DNA of 64,000 nt from Poecilobothrus nobilitatus (Eukaryota > Arthropoda > Insecta > Diptera > Dolichopodidae), in assembly GCA_947095535.1 (NCBI GenBank), contig OX352773.1:31331398-31395397 (forward strand). The letters run 5' to 3'. Every line of letters begins with the position of its first letter. Positions within the stretch are counted from its first letter, which is position 1. The position numbers were made by a program, and so were the translations under genes. Positions 25,201 through 40,035 of this stretch are shown here, piece by piece. A model generated the notes under the pieces. It was given only the letters and a program-made list of their open reading frames with translations. It was not told the origin of the DNA and made no database searches.

Positions 25201-27074
25201 AGACGACATACTTACTATTCTACGACATAAACTATACAACTTGTTTGCTATACATAAACAAAATACAATACTAAAAATTATTTTAATTTAATTAATTAAT
25301 TGTTAAATTGATAAATGGAACATTTTCATGTTCCAATGATTTTCATGCATATGTGATAAAATAATAAGTATATATATCGATCCCGATAGTCGAATACGAC
25401 GAGAGACGAATAAACATGATTGAATCATCCATTCCATGCATGATTTATGAATCACGAATTATGATACATGAATTATGATCACTCTCTTTTATATTTCGGG
25501 GCAAGAATTAAAATAATTCTCTCTCAGTGTTTAGTCTCTCTATTTTGTTTTAATTGACTCTCTTTCTTCACATTAATTAATATCTTCTATTATATTTGAT
25601 GTTTTTTTCTTTTAAAGTAAAATTTTATTGTAGTAATTTGCACCTATTTTTTTTTTTTTTTTGTATCCAAAAGTTTTAATTTGCTATTACAGTTATTTGT
25701 AATTTAAAAACATAGGTACTTAGATAAAATCTAAATATTTTGTTAATGTAAAACAAATTTATTTTATATTATAAATTTGAATGCAACAAATATTTATTCT
25801 TAAAATCATTTTTTGAAATTTATTTAAAATATATATATATATATAGATATATATGACATTATTGTAAAAACAATCGCTACCTTTTTTTGTGTTTAACAAC
25901 ATATTTTTAGTATATAATAAAATAATTGTGAAGTAATTTTTGTTCGTTGATTTTTTATTCGTGAAATTTTTTAACTATTAGTTTTTTTTTTTTTTTTTGC
26001 GTAATTTAAAATCTAATATACATAAATGCATACATACATTATATACCTCTGTTTTATTTAATATAATTAACAATACTATATATATATATATATATATATA
26101 TTATTTTATTGAATATTTGTTAATTGATTATTATTTAATTTAAGTATTAAATTTTTTTTTTTTTTTTTTGTATTAAAATTAAAATTTATAATTAGTTGCA
26201 AAATTAAAAAAAAAAATTTCCTAACAGACTAATTTTAGTTTTTATTAAATTAATTTTTTCTTATTTTTTTTTATTATAATTTAATTTAATTACTGTTATA
26301 ATTTTTTTTTTTTTACTATTAATTATTATTATGTTATTACTATTTGAAAATTAGATCTCGTGCGATTTATTGTAATTAAATAGTTTAATTTTTATTTTTT
26401 GTTTATAATATTTTTACTTTTAATTTTAATTATTAATGTAATATTAATTAAAAAAAACAAAAAAAAAAAAAAAATGAAGTTTTTAATATTTTTTACCTGT
26501 ATGAAATTTGCTAGTGTTTTATTTTAAGTTAATTAAAAAAAAGAATGTTTATTATTTTTTTTTTTTGTTTTTATTTAAATTTAAATTAAATGAAAAAAAA
26601 AAATTCTGTTTTAGTAAGTAAAAGTAACAAATAAGTAATTTTTTTTTATTATTATTAATAATTTTATATTAAATATAATTTGTTTTATAAAAAAAAATCT
26701 TTGTTTTTTTAGCTTTGTTTTTTTTTTTTTTTTTTTTTTTTGTAAATTTTTTTTTGGCTAAATAATAAATAAATTATTTCTTTTATGTTTTATTTTGTGT
26801 ACCATTTGTTATATATAAATAAATTAAAGAAAAAAAAAAAAAACAAAAAATTGTTGTTTTAAATAATTTGTAATTAAATTGTTTTTTATCATATTATAAT
26901 TTTTTTTTTTTTTTTTGAAATGAAATACAATTCTTTTTGATTAAATTGGAAAATTAAAATATTAATAGCTATTTTAAATAAAACAGAAAAAAGGCATTAA
27001 TCGTTAAAATAAATGCTAGCTTTAATCGTATATTTTATTAAATATGTGTAATTATGTTTAGGATGTTGATGTGC

Positions 27075-27086
27075 GGGGGGGGGGGG
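27075..27086. repeat. homopolymer G12
   Basis: Twelve consecutive G residues within very AT-rich DNA. Confidence 0.9.
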
Positions 27087-27604
27087 ATATATAAAATATT
27101 CTTATTGCCAATTATTAAAACAAAAAAACCATTTTCAAAATTTATTTTCTTTTCATATTTTTTGTGCAACACAAACAACGTGCAATTAAAATGATGTGCA
27201 AAAACTGTATTAATATAAATTATATCGCTTTTAAAAAAAAAAAAAAAATTGTTAAAAACAAATATGTGTGCGCCCGCGCCCTCATTTATTACTGATTATA
27301 ATAATTAAAAATTTTTATTAATTAAATAAAAATTTATAATATAAATTTATTATTTTAATATTTTAGTTTTTTATGTTTACATTTTAAAAATATATGCGCG
27401 CACCATATAAAGTGTGTTACAAGCTTAAAGAATAATTTAATTTTTTTATTTATTTTTTTTTGAAATTATTTAAATTTATCAAAACATATATTTATTTTAA
27501 AATAAATGGTACACAAAAGCTTGATATTTAATATCCTATAAATTCTATACAATTTAAAATTAAATTTAAAACTTTTTAGTCAAAATGTAATTATAAATTA
27601 CAAA

Positions 27605-27640
<36 letters not shown>

Positions 27641-29445
27641 TTTTTATTGTGATAAATGCAATTTCGTTTTTATTTTAATATGTTTTTTGTTTTTAATATT
27701 TAATAAAAAAAAGAAAAAAATAAAATAATTTTATTACTATATTATTATTATTACTTTTTTTTTTTTTTTAAATAAAAAGAAAAAAAAACCAATACGAAGT
27801 ATATAAAAAAAAAAAAAAACTTTTAAAATAGTTTTAAAACATTTTCCTTTTTATTTTAAAAAAAAAAATTATTAAAAATCAAATTGTTTTTAGAATTTAA
27901 ATGTTTAATTAATTAAAATTAAAGAAAAATAAAATTAAGATATTTAAAAAAAAAGAAAAATATTTGAAAAGAAAAGTACTTAAAAAAAATTTTTTTTTTT
28001 TGTTTTTTTTTTAAAAAAGAAAATGTAAAAAAAAAGAAAAAGAATTCTGTGTTTTAAATGATAATTTTTATTTTTAATAAATTGATCATTTATATGTTTT
28101 TCCTTTATATTTAAAAATCGTTTATTTATATATATATGTGTGTATATATATATATATACAAATAAATAATACATCTGCTTATCATTATTAAATTTATTTT
28201 ATATATATATATAATGCGTAAAAAAAGTTTAATTTATTTTTAATTAATCTAAATGAATATCTAGTTTAAAAATAAATAAAACTCTATAGTAAAATAGTTT
28301 TTCCTTATATTCAAAAAAACAAAATAAAAGAAAAAATCTCCCAACAAGAAGTTAAAATGCATTTATATAAATAAAAAAAAAAATGGCATATGACATAACA
28401 TAAACATATATATTATATAGTTACATATTTCCTTATTATAGCATACAATATATGTATATATATATATACATAGAAACGCTAATCTTCATACATTAATTCA
28501 TAATGCATCTTTAATATATCCTCCTCTTCTTTTATCTTTTAAATTGCTGCAATTGGCTTTTTTTCCTTTTTTATAAATTTTTAATATAAAAACGATGACA
28601 ACAACAAAGAAAATATAATATCTATTTTTAATTTCTTATTTAATAATTAATTAACAAAAATACTAATTAAAATTGTTGACTAAAACTAAACTAAACTAAA
28701 CTAATCTATAATAATATAATACAAATTAAAAACTTTATATATATATATATATATATATACTTAATTAATAATTTAAAAAAAAAATTAATATATATACATA
28801 TATATATAAGTAGATACTATTTATATAAATATTATTCACAAATTATTTTACATACCACTAAAAAATAACACTTTCATCTTCAATAATTTATTTATTTTTT
28901 TTTTTATATTTTTTTTTTTTTTTTTTTTTGGGTAGAAAAAACCTTAAATTTAATAAATAAACATATTACCTTTACATTTATACCATATAATATACCCTAA
29001 AAACTATATTTTGTGTAAAAATTCTAAATAAAATTAGAAAATATATAATAGAAGTTAAGTATATATTTATTCTATTGTTGAAAAAAAATTTATAATAATT
29101 AATAATAAAAAAAAAATGTTTTCAAAATATACTTACTATATATATATAAATACATATTAGGTTTCAGTTACGAATTACGATCATTCAAACGAATATCAAT
29201 TGAAAAAAAAAACAAAAAATAGCAATTTACTTTGTATAATACAAAAATAAAAATACCACTAAATTTTAGTTTTACAAATAAGTTTATAGAGAGTTTATCT
29301 ATACAAAGAAAACTACAAATGCATAAATCGCATAAAATGTATAAAAAAATTTTAAAATAAAAAAAAAAACTATTCACATTTCACAAAAAAAAATATTCGT
29401 GTTTGTAATTCATAATTTAGAATCCAGCAAAAAAAAAAAAAAAAA

Positions 29446-29468
29446 AATCGCCTACTGATTTTCAAACC

Positions 29469-29500
<32 letters not shown>

Positions 29501-29919
29501 GTAAAAAGATCAACTCAACTATAAATTAAAAATAATGTGGAAATTGGAAAATATATTCAAATTAAATAAAAATAAATTAATTAAAAATATGTCATATTAA
29601 AATTAAATTAAAAAAAAAATTATTTCTGTAGATATAAAATCACCTACAGAGAAGACTTTCAAAAATTTTCTTTTCAAAAAAAAATTTTAAATGCACATTA
29701 TATAAAATTTAACTTTTGGTAATGGTCTTAAATTTTTATTAAATTCCAAAAACAAACAAAATTCTTTAACAATTTACTAATATTTAATTTTCAATAAGAA
29801 AATACATTTATTTTTTTCTAATTAAGGATAATTATTAAAAATCAAAAAAAAAAAAATATTTCAAATTATTAATTAAATAAACGGATATTGTAAAATTTTT
29901 TTATAATCGGTAGGTGATT
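29446..29919. mobile_element. putative MITE defined by AATCGCCTACTGATT ends
   Basis: AATCGCCTACTGATT at 29446-29460 and AATCGGTAGGTGATT at 29905-29919 are inverted repeats matching at 13 of 15 positions. A third copy of the core (AATCACCTAC) lies inside near 29640, in the same orientation as the left end, with a CTGTAG/CTACAG hairpin beside it. The interior is A/T-rich and non-coding. The repeats are short, so the call is tentative. Confidence 0.35.
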
Positions 29920-31937
29920 CTATTATAATTTAACTTATATATACTTAACTATAAATATACATACTTAAAGAATACAATTTTTTTTTTTTTTTTCATTATA
30001 ATTAAATTTGAATTAATTTATTTATTTCAATAATTGTGTTTAAAGTTAAAAATTGTTTTTATTTAAAAAGAAACTTTTAACTTCTTTTTTTTTTTTTTTT
30101 TTTTTTAGAAAAAATTTAATATTAAAAACAAAAATCATATTAAAGTTGTAAATTTATTTATTTTTCCTTTCGTTTTTTTTTTTTATGTAAATTTTCTAAA
30201 TATTTTGCGCTAAATTATGAAAAGACAAAGATATCTTATCTAAAAAAAAAAAAAAATATTTAAAAAAATGTTTTTTGTGTAAATTTTTAGTTTTTTTTAT
30301 TTTGACTGAAATTTTTCTTCTATTTTTTTTTAAATAGAATTTTTTCATTAGAAACATAAATCTAACTATGTATATGTAACAATATTTTTTTTTTTTTGGT
30401 TTTTCATAAATTATTCGTAAAAAAAAAAAAAAAATTTGATAAAAAAAACTTTACGCTTCTTTCTTTTATATTATAATTCCATTATTTTCTTCATAATTTT
30501 TTTTTTTTTTCTGTATACATCTTTTAATAATTTCATAAATAAAAAAAAAAAATAAAAAATTGAAAATATTCTGCTATTTTTTATTAATTAAATTAATTTT
30601 GGCTTTTTCTGTTGATTTCTTTTTAATAATTCGAAAAAAAAAACGAAATTATACGGCACACTTCCTTTCAGGACAATTATATAACTAAAAAAAAATTTTT
30701 TTTTTTTTATTTTATTTTATTTTTCATCTATACATATTATATATTATTGTGGGATATGTACTTTTGCGCTTATTATATATTATTATTATATATTATTATT
30801 ATTATTATTATTATTGTATATATATATTATGTTAATATTTAATTCATATAAGTTATGTGATTTATTTGCGCTTTTTAAAAATAAAAAAAAAAATAAACAA
30901 AATTCGTTTTTATTTTTTTTTTTTTTTTTTAGTAACTTTGTTGAAAAAAAAAAAAACAAAAAAAAAAATAGTTTTTATATGTGTTTCTAATCAAAAAAAC
31001 TAATAAGTTGAAAAATGAATCAACTTAAATTTTGTATTTTCAAGTATAAGTACCTGAAAGTTAGTGTTTTAAAATTTTTCTGAATAAAATTCATTGAAAA
31101 TAAGTAAAATAAAATACAATATTACAAAAAAAAATAAATAAATAAATAAAACGCGGGGGACATAATCCAGATGAAAATTTCCGAATAAAAACAAAAATTA
31201 AAAAAAAACGTTGCATTTAAATATTATGACCCATTATTTGTTATAACCCAATTTATTAATACATATACAATTATTATTTAACTTTTAAAAAAACTTAATC
31301 TCTTTTCACATACAAAAAAAAAAAAAGTACAATGATTATTTTTCCATAAAAAACTTAATTAATTTTAATTTTTTTTTTTTTTTTTCTTCTATATAAATAA
31401 TATATATATATGGTATAGTACAAACTTTTTAAGATTTATTTTAATTCTTTATAATAACTATATGTAATAATAAAATTCTCATATTATATATGTATAAAAT
31501 TAATATGTGAGAAAATTTACAGAATTACAAAAATCAAACATCCGTCCAAATATAATGAAATTAGAAAAAAAAAAGAACAAAAAAAAAAAAAAAATATGAA
31601 ACTTATAAAAAAGAGAAATAATAAAACAAAAAAAAAAAAAAACAATTTCCCTTTAAAAATGATCAATCACATCCATTTAAATTTTTCACTATATTTATAC
31701 ACGCGCCTCACCTATATATTATATAATTATATATATATATATAATATTATGTATTATAAATTTGAATTCAAGAATTTTTTTATAAACTATAAGATGTTCA
31801 TTATAATAAAAAATACAATAGTTAAAAAACTATACTTAAAAAAAAATAAATGGCTTTTTAAATTAATAACAATCAAATTTGATTTGTCCATATATAATTT
31901 TTAATCTTATAGTTTATATTCTTCTCGATATATAATA

Positions 31938-32592
31938 CAGTAAAAACCAGTTTAAAACGTCATTGAAGGAACCATTAAAATTTGATCGTTTTAACCGGTT
32001 CACATTCTTATATAAAAACAATATATACTTTTCTTTTATTTATAAATAAAAAAAAAAATTATTGTAATTTGACTTTATTTTTATTATTTCAATTTTGGTG
32101 GTGGTTTTCATTTAATGCAATAAATTTTTCAAATTCTAAATTAAATTTAAATTTGAGAATTTCTTACGTTCCCCAAAACAAATGTTCTTATTTGTTGCTT
32201 TTTAATAGTATTCTGTATAGAAATCTCATTACTTATAATTTACTAATTGTTTTATTGATGAGTGTGATATTGTTTTTTATTAATTAAAACAAACTCCTTT
32301 CAATTGTCTTCAAGACTACCCTTCCTTGGAAGTTAAAAAATCAAAAATAAATAAAGAAATATTGTTAAAATTGTAATAATAATAAGCGATATTTAATCAG
32401 AAATTAAATATACTAATTTAAGACTTATAAAACAATTTCGGTCGTACGATATAATGTCGTTTTAGATTGATCATTATAATTATATGGAAATACTCCTTAA
32501 AACCAAAAAACAATAAATATTAAATTTTTTCGTTTAAAATCGATATAACGTCTTTAGTGGAGGGGGGGTGTCGTTTTAAAAGGTTTCTACTG
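31938..32592. mobile_element. pogo/Tigger-like MITE, 655 bp, with TA target duplications
   Basis: The left end, 31938-31961, begins CAGTAAAAACC and runs into TTTAAAACGTC. The right end, 32570-32592, is its inverted partner (CAGTAGAAACC...TTTTAAAACGAC when reverse-complemented), with about 20 of 24 aligned positions matching. Both ends are flanked directly by TA (31936-31937 and 32593-32594). The CAGT...ACTG termini with TA duplication are the hallmark of the pogo/Tigger branch of Tc1/mariner transposons. A subterminal TTTGATCGTTTTAACCGG also fits that style. No transposase is encoded; the ORF at 31982-32287 is AT-rich and unlike a DDE protein. Confidence 0.75.
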
Positions 32593-33435
32593 TACTTCAA
32601 AAAAAAAAAAAAACATTCAAATTATTTTTCAAAAACATTTTTTTTTTTATATATGTATACAATTCTAAAATAATTTTTTCAAGAAATATTAAACAGCAGA
32701 ATATTTTCAACCCAAATTTTTTTAATTTTTTTTTTTTTTTTTTAACTTTTAATATTTACAATTTTTTTAATTAATTTCTGTTTTTAAATGTACAAATCTT
32801 ATTGAATATTGAAATTTAATCATTAAAATCAAGTAACTTTTAAATACAAAAAAAAAAAAACAAAACTTAATTATTATGTTCTTTAAGATATAAAAAAAAA
32901 ATAAAAAACGAAAAAATAAAAATAATTTATTTGGAAAATATATAAATCTTTACATAATGTCTCTCACTATCCATTTTTAATTCTATTTTTAGTATATATA
33001 CCTATATACTAATTAATATATTGTATAAATTATGAAAAAGTTTTTTCAAAAAAATTTTATTACATATTTAACTACATATATATAAATTAAATACTTACAT
33101 ATACCTAGTTATTACATAATATATATATTATATACTTATATAAAACGTACTTCTTAGAAGTTTATAACAAACAAAGAAAAAAAAATATAAAAAACATAAA
33201 ACAAATAAAGAAAATAATAAATATTAAAATATATTAAAATTAATGTTTATGATATTGCAAAAGAAAAACAAAGAGAAAAAAAAAAAATAAAAACATTTTA
33301 CATAACTAATATGTATATATAATTTGGGATATAAATTATAAGAAAAAAAAAAAAAAAAAACATCAAAAATAAATAAATAAAAACGAAATGTTACATATTA
33401 TTATATATATTTATAGATATATTAATATATATTTT

Positions 33436-33466
<31 letters not shown>

Positions 33467-33985
33467 TAGTGAATTTAAAAAGTAAAAATATAAATTGCAT
33501 GAATGTTTATATATATATAAATAATTATTAAATTACATATATAATTTTAAAAAATGTATTTTCGATGCTTTTTCTTTTAATAAACACATTTATATATATA
33601 TATATATATATATAATATATGTATATATATATATATATTAAATATATAAACATCAATATCTCCTACTATTAGTTTTTCATACACATACACATACATATAT
33701 ATACATTAAATAGAATATATATTATCATTCTTTCATATCATATTATTATTATTATTATTCCATGTATATTTTATTAATTTTATAATGATGCTGTTTATAT
33801 ATTTTTAGTTAAAATGCTTTTTATTATTTGTTTTTTTTTTAAGTATCAAGTTTTTTTTTTTTTTAATTTTCTTTTTCCATTTAAATAATCCTTTCAAACC
33901 AACCCTCAAAATTCAATGCTTTTGACAAGCATCTGCTCTTTTTTTTTTGCTAAAAGAAATTTTAATTTACTGCTCTTACTTACCG

Positions 33986-33995
33986 CCCCCCCCCC
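33986..33995. repeat. homopolymer C10
   Basis: Ten consecutive C residues inside a short C-rich patch (33983-34003), in otherwise AT-rich DNA. The minus strand of the patch is G-rich and could form a quadruplex. Confidence 0.85.
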
Positions 33996-36901
33996 GCCCT
34001 CCGGTGGTTATATTGATAATAATTTTATATATTAGCTTGTTTTTTATTAACGTTTGATATCGTTAATTGGGGTACTATGAGGTTTTTTTTTGTTTTTGGT
34101 AGTTGGAATAAGGCTTAAAAGAAAATATTTATTTATTTATTTATTTTAAAATTTTAAGGTTTTTCTCCATATGTATTATTTTTATATATACATAAATATA
34201 TATATATATATCCTTGTCTTCTTTTTTTTTTTTTCTGAAATTATTTCTTTTATGGAGAAATTATCCCCCCTTAATTCAATAATTAAATATTCTCACAATA
34301 TAATCAAAAAAGCAGCTTATTCTTATATATACATACTGCAAATGCTAAATATTAAATAAACGGTGGGGGTATATTTATTTTAAAGAAATTGAAAGAAAAT
34401 ATGATTTCAATTTAAATGTGATATATATACATAATATATTAATTGATTTCGAGTATTTATTTTAATTCAATTAATAAATAATTTATATAAAGTATTAATG
34501 ATATTTTTTGAAAAACTTGTAACAATTATTTTTAATATTAATTTTTTTTTTTCTTTTTTTCGTCTTCTATTTCTAAAGATACCATGATATAGGAAATCCA
34601 TAAGAAGCAATAATTTATTCTTATTAATAGTGTATTAATTATTATTTTAATATTATTTAATTCGTATTATAATTAAGTTTTATTTCATTTTTCATCATTT
34701 CATTTCATTTCATTTCATCAAATTCATTCATAATTTGCATTTACAAATAAAATATTAAAAAATTCATAATTTTTTGACCTTATCCCAAAAATTTTCACTT
34801 TACAAACAAAAAAAAAAAAAAAAAACATTCTTTTTAGCAAGAAAACAAAAAAAAAATTGAACAAAAGATGAAATCAAACAGAAAACTTTTTTCGTATATA
34901 TATAAATATTTATTGTAGTGCTAGTGATTTATTTATAAAGTTTTTGGTTTTATTTAAAATTATATAAAAAAAAAAAAAAAAATACTATAATTTATTATTA
35001 TATATTTTATTTATGTTATATAAGTTTAAATAACCTTTTTTTTTCTTTTTTTTTTTAATAATATTTATATATAAATAAATTTAACTAATTTTTTTGTTAC
35101 TTTTAACTGAAATACATTCAAATTATATTATATCATTTAAATTTAATTAAGTATTGCTCAAAAAAAAAAAAAAAATATGTGTATACATTTATTTTTTTCT
35201 TTCATAAATACACATTTATTTTCTAATAAATGTCTTTAAATTTTACTTTAAATTAAAATATATAAGTTTTTTTTTCTTTATTTCATAAAAAAATAAGCGA
35301 ATTTAAAAAACATTAACCCCAAGATAAAATTATACAAAAAAAAAAAAATGGTTTTTTTTTTTTTTTTAAAAAAACAAGTTTATTTTGCACACATTTATAT
35401 AATATACAAAATTCATACATATAATATTATTATCTAAACATAATTTGTCCTACAGTAATTTTCTTTTTTTTTCTTTTAAATAATATTTAAATAATGGCTA
35501 AAACAAAAACAACATATAACACCTTCGCGCACTACAGTTTCTTTATAATGGTAATATTCAATAAGTTTCTCAGATAATACTTATATATTGATTGAGTATT
35601 TAATAAATTAATATTATAAATTTATTTTATTTTAATCAACTTTTTCGAATATTTTCAACATTTATATAAAATTTCATACAAATTTAATTCACAAAATTTT
35701 TAATCCAAAGTAATTTAAATTTGTTTTAATTAAATTAAATTAATTTTTCAAAATAATATTTAGGTTTTTAAAAAAAAAAAATAAATTAATAAAATTTTAT
35801 TTATCATTAAAAAAAGAAAAAAATTTATAAATTATATAAAACTATTTATTTATAATAAAAAACAAAATTAATAATAAACTATTAATACTTAAATCAATTA
35901 ACTTTAAAAAAGTATATGACATATTAATTATTAATTATAGTATAATATTATATTGTTTTTTTTTTTTTTTTTTAATATTTTTACTACTGTAAAAGAAACT
36001 GTTTTAAGTGCTTTTTTTTTTGAAAGGTATAAAAATTTAATTTACAACATAAAATAATTTAATTAATTTTTTTTTTTATTTTTAATTAATTAAAACAATA
36101 AACACAATATATCTATAACACTTCACAATAATAACAAAACGGGGCTTCTTTTATTTAGTTTATTTTTAACAAAAAAAAAAAAAAAAAACTAATACAAAAA
36201 AAGTCTGAAAAAAAATTTTTTTTTTTAAACACTCACTTTTTTCAAAATAAAAATTTCAAATATTTTAATTTCATTATAATTTTTTAATATATACAGAACA
36301 GAAAATAAAAGAATCAATATTACATAATTTTAATTACTCCAAAAGTTAAATACAAAATGCTTTTACTAATTTTTAAAATTTTAATTTAAAAAAAAAAATG
36401 TATTATTTTTTTTTTCTTTATTTAGAAAGAAATTGTCTGTAAAATGGCCTGGCTTTCTTATTATGTAATCCACAAAGCTTTTATATACTACTTTGAAATT
36501 TTAAATGTTACATTCAAAAAAAAAAAAAAACACTACGTAAATTTAAAACACACAAAATATATATATATATATATATAAATTTCATATTTATTTTTAAATT
36601 CAGATAAGGTTTTTTTCTTTTCTTTTTTTCTAAATAAAATTTTTTTTTTTTTTTTTTTAGTTTTTCCAACACCTTTCGCATATTGTTGCCTTTCTTACTT
36701 TTTTTTTTTTTTAGCGAACTCTTAATTGCTGCTAAAAACTTTTTTGCATTAGATTTGTATGTGATTAGCCAAATTTTAAAAGTACATAAAATAAAACATT
36801 TATTTTTAAGAAAAAAAAAAAAATTATGAGGTGCCTTTTATTATAAAACAAAAAATATGTATATATATATATATAATTATATTAATTTAATACTTTTTAT
36901 A

Positions 36902-36904
<3 letters not shown>

Positions 36905-36935
<31 letters not shown>
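36905..36935. repeat. (TA)n microsatellite
   Basis: Uninterrupted alternating TA of about 31 bases. Confidence 0.9.
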
Positions 36936-36943
<8 letters not shown>

Positions 36944-39509
36944 TTAACTTTTAAAAATTATTTGTCACAAATTTTTTTACCATATATTATATTATACCTA
37001 TATGCATTTTAATTTTTTTTTTTGTTACTCTAGGGCGAAGGTGTTTTTTTTATACTAAATATTTTGCAAATAATTTAAATTGTTTATATATGTATGTTTT
37101 AAAAAAAAAAAAAAATTTTATATAGGACATAAAAAAAAAAACTTGTGTAAAATATATTTTTTTTTTTTTTGTTTTTCACTCAATAATATAATATAGAAAT
37201 AAGTTCGTTTATATTATATATATTATATATTTATATCGGTTATCGGTTTATTATAAATCATTTTATTTTTTATATATTTCAAAAAGCTTTTGTAATGTTT
37301 CAGCATTGCATATTATATTATATACAAAATAGAAAAAATATCATCCTTCTTTCCTATATATATACTCATATTTCTATAAAAATGTTTTTTTTTTTTTTTT
37401 TTTATATTAAAACATAATTAAATTTATTTTTTTATTTCATATATAGAAAAACATATACTTATATTATGTTTAAATAAATTGTGTATGTACTATATTATAA
37501 TAATAAATTAATAATATATTATAATACGTGTATGTTTTGACTAAACTGATTGGATTATATCAAAAATATATTCTTAAAAATATTACTATAGATTTTTTAC
37601 TCAGAACTCATCACCAGCTATTACTTATGTATAACATTGCTACACTCTGTACTGACCAATTCATATTTTCTTTTCGTGATCTTGAAAACTGTTTTTTTTT
37701 TTTTGTATTTTTTGATGCATTTAGTCAAAAACTATACCAACCTTTTTATCAGATTTTGACTAAAATTCCTTTTTTATCGAGTCAAATTCTGATACTTGAA
37801 ACATTATCATTTAACAACTGATCAATTAATATTTAACTAAGACAAAAACTAAATTAATATAAAATTAATAAAATACACATTGCATCTAGAAATTTAGTTT
37901 CTGTTATGACTAATAAGTCAAAGAATTTTCTAAATAAAAAAATAATAAAAGAAATAAAAAAAAAAATATAATCTCTCATATTACACCAGCATTCTCTAGA
38001 ATACATTGTGAATTTAACATTCTCTGAAATTCAAAATAGGTGTTCTCTTGTATTTAAATTATTCAATTTCATTTTGGAAATGCCAAAATACTTAAATGTC
38101 AAAAAATATGATTTTTTTACATATTGGAAAAAGTGTTGTATTCAAATTGCATCTATAGTTTTGTTTTAATAAGTGTTTATACACTTATACACTTACACAG
38201 ATATACAAAAAAAGAATCTAATTATTGTTTTATACAACAAAACAATAACAAAATGAATGCAATAAAAATAAAAAAAAATAACAATAAAGATATCAACTTG
38301 CTGTTACACTTTGTAGTTCCGGGCAAAACGATCTTACAAAAGATCCGTTGCGAAAGATTTTGATATATCCATATACATTTTTAATTAAATTCAATAAAAA
38401 AAAATTAAACAACGTATCCGAAGCACAAAGAGTTTCGTCGAAAAAAACGAATGCAATATCGTTAACAAATTAATTCACATACATATACTCAAAAAGAGAA
38501 ATGACAAAACAATAAACAGTCATTATTCATCATTTCCATTATCTTGGAAATAGGTATAATGCAAATTAATGTTAATAATTTACATTATAATTCCAACTTT
38601 CCAATAATTTACAAATAAATTTCATATTCTCTTGGCGGGATTGTGATTTGTGTTTCGTATACTGGAAAACCAATATTCAAAATATATGGAAAATATATAA
38701 TGTACATGTTAAAAAAAAAAAAAAATTATTTGTCTTTACATATGTTATTTTATTTATTATTATATTATAGTATGTACATATATATATTATAAATCTAACA
38801 TTTACTTTGTTACATTTTAATGTTAACTATAGAAAAAAATTTTTTTTTATAATTTGTATTTTGGGTATGCATGTATTAAATTATGCCTATACATTTCTTT
38901 TTCTTTTTCATATTTTAAATATTAATTATATATAAGATACAAATTGTTTTGTATCTTTTTATCACTATAGTTTCAGTTAACAGCTATAAAATGTATTAAC
39001 AAAAAATAAAATTTAATCATATTAATTGATAAACAAAAAAAAGCAAAAAACGCAAATGAACGTAAATAAAATATAATTCAAATGGTTTAACAAATAGAAA
39101 AAAAAACTTAATATTATTTCCTTTTCTTTTTTATTATTTATTTTTATATTTTAATTTTTTTATTTCATTTATCAAAATAATTATCCCGATAATCAAGCAA
39201 AAATTTATAATAAAATTCAAAAAAAAAAAAAAAAAACTCAATAAAATAAAAACCTGTAACAAATGATTATTTAACTAACCACGATGCACGGGTTTTTTTC
39301 TATTTTCATTAATAATTTCAAATAATAATAAATTAAGATTAAATATTCTTTATTTACATTAAATTATCAAAGGAAATAATAGCTGTATATATATACATAT
39401 TTTTTGGGTATAAGCATAATCTAAGGCATGTGGACAAAAAATTTTTTTTTTTTTTAAATATACAAATATTATAAAAATGAATGACTAAATAAGTTTTCTT
39501 CGTAATTAT

Positions 39510-39513
<4 letters not shown>

Positions 39514-39546
<33 letters not shown>
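39514..39546. repeat. (TA)n microsatellite
   Basis: Uninterrupted alternating TA of about 33 bases. Confidence 0.9.
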
Positions 39547-39550
<4 letters not shown>

Positions 39551-40002
39551 TATTATACATTAACATTTTGTCATTGCTCTTTTTTAATCTTATCAGCACT
39601 CATAATAATTTTAATTGTTTTTTAAATATTCTTATAAGATTCACTTTTTAAAATCAGGGCGATGAATATACAATATATATTCACTATAAAAATATTTTAA
39701 AAAATTCTTAGAAAAAGCTATAATTTTTCTCAATGAATGCTTTTTTTTTTTTTGAATTTTTTTTTTTTTTGAATTTCTTTTTCAGTAATTTATTATGTAT
39801 AGTTACACAATATTATGTACTTTCAAAAAAGTATATGATCACTTCAAAAGTTAATTCACGCATCAGTGTATTTATGTGAAAGATCTAAAGTTAAACAACT
39901 TTTTTCTCATGATTAAAAATTAATTTATAAAATTATAGTTAAAGTTTAAAATGATAAAATTACTGAAATTATAGCGAAATAAATAAACATTTTATATATA
40001 TG

Positions 40003-40035
<33 letters not shown>

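Noticed and set aside
31982..32287. 101-codon ORF
   Set aside because: It lies inside the pogo-like MITE, is low complexity and has no transposase motif.
37528..37821. 97-codon ORF with a less AT-rich patch (MYVLTKLIGLYQKY...)
   Set aside because: Looks superficially protein-like but has a poly-Phe tract, no recognisable domain, and no upstream or downstream splice partner that I could find.
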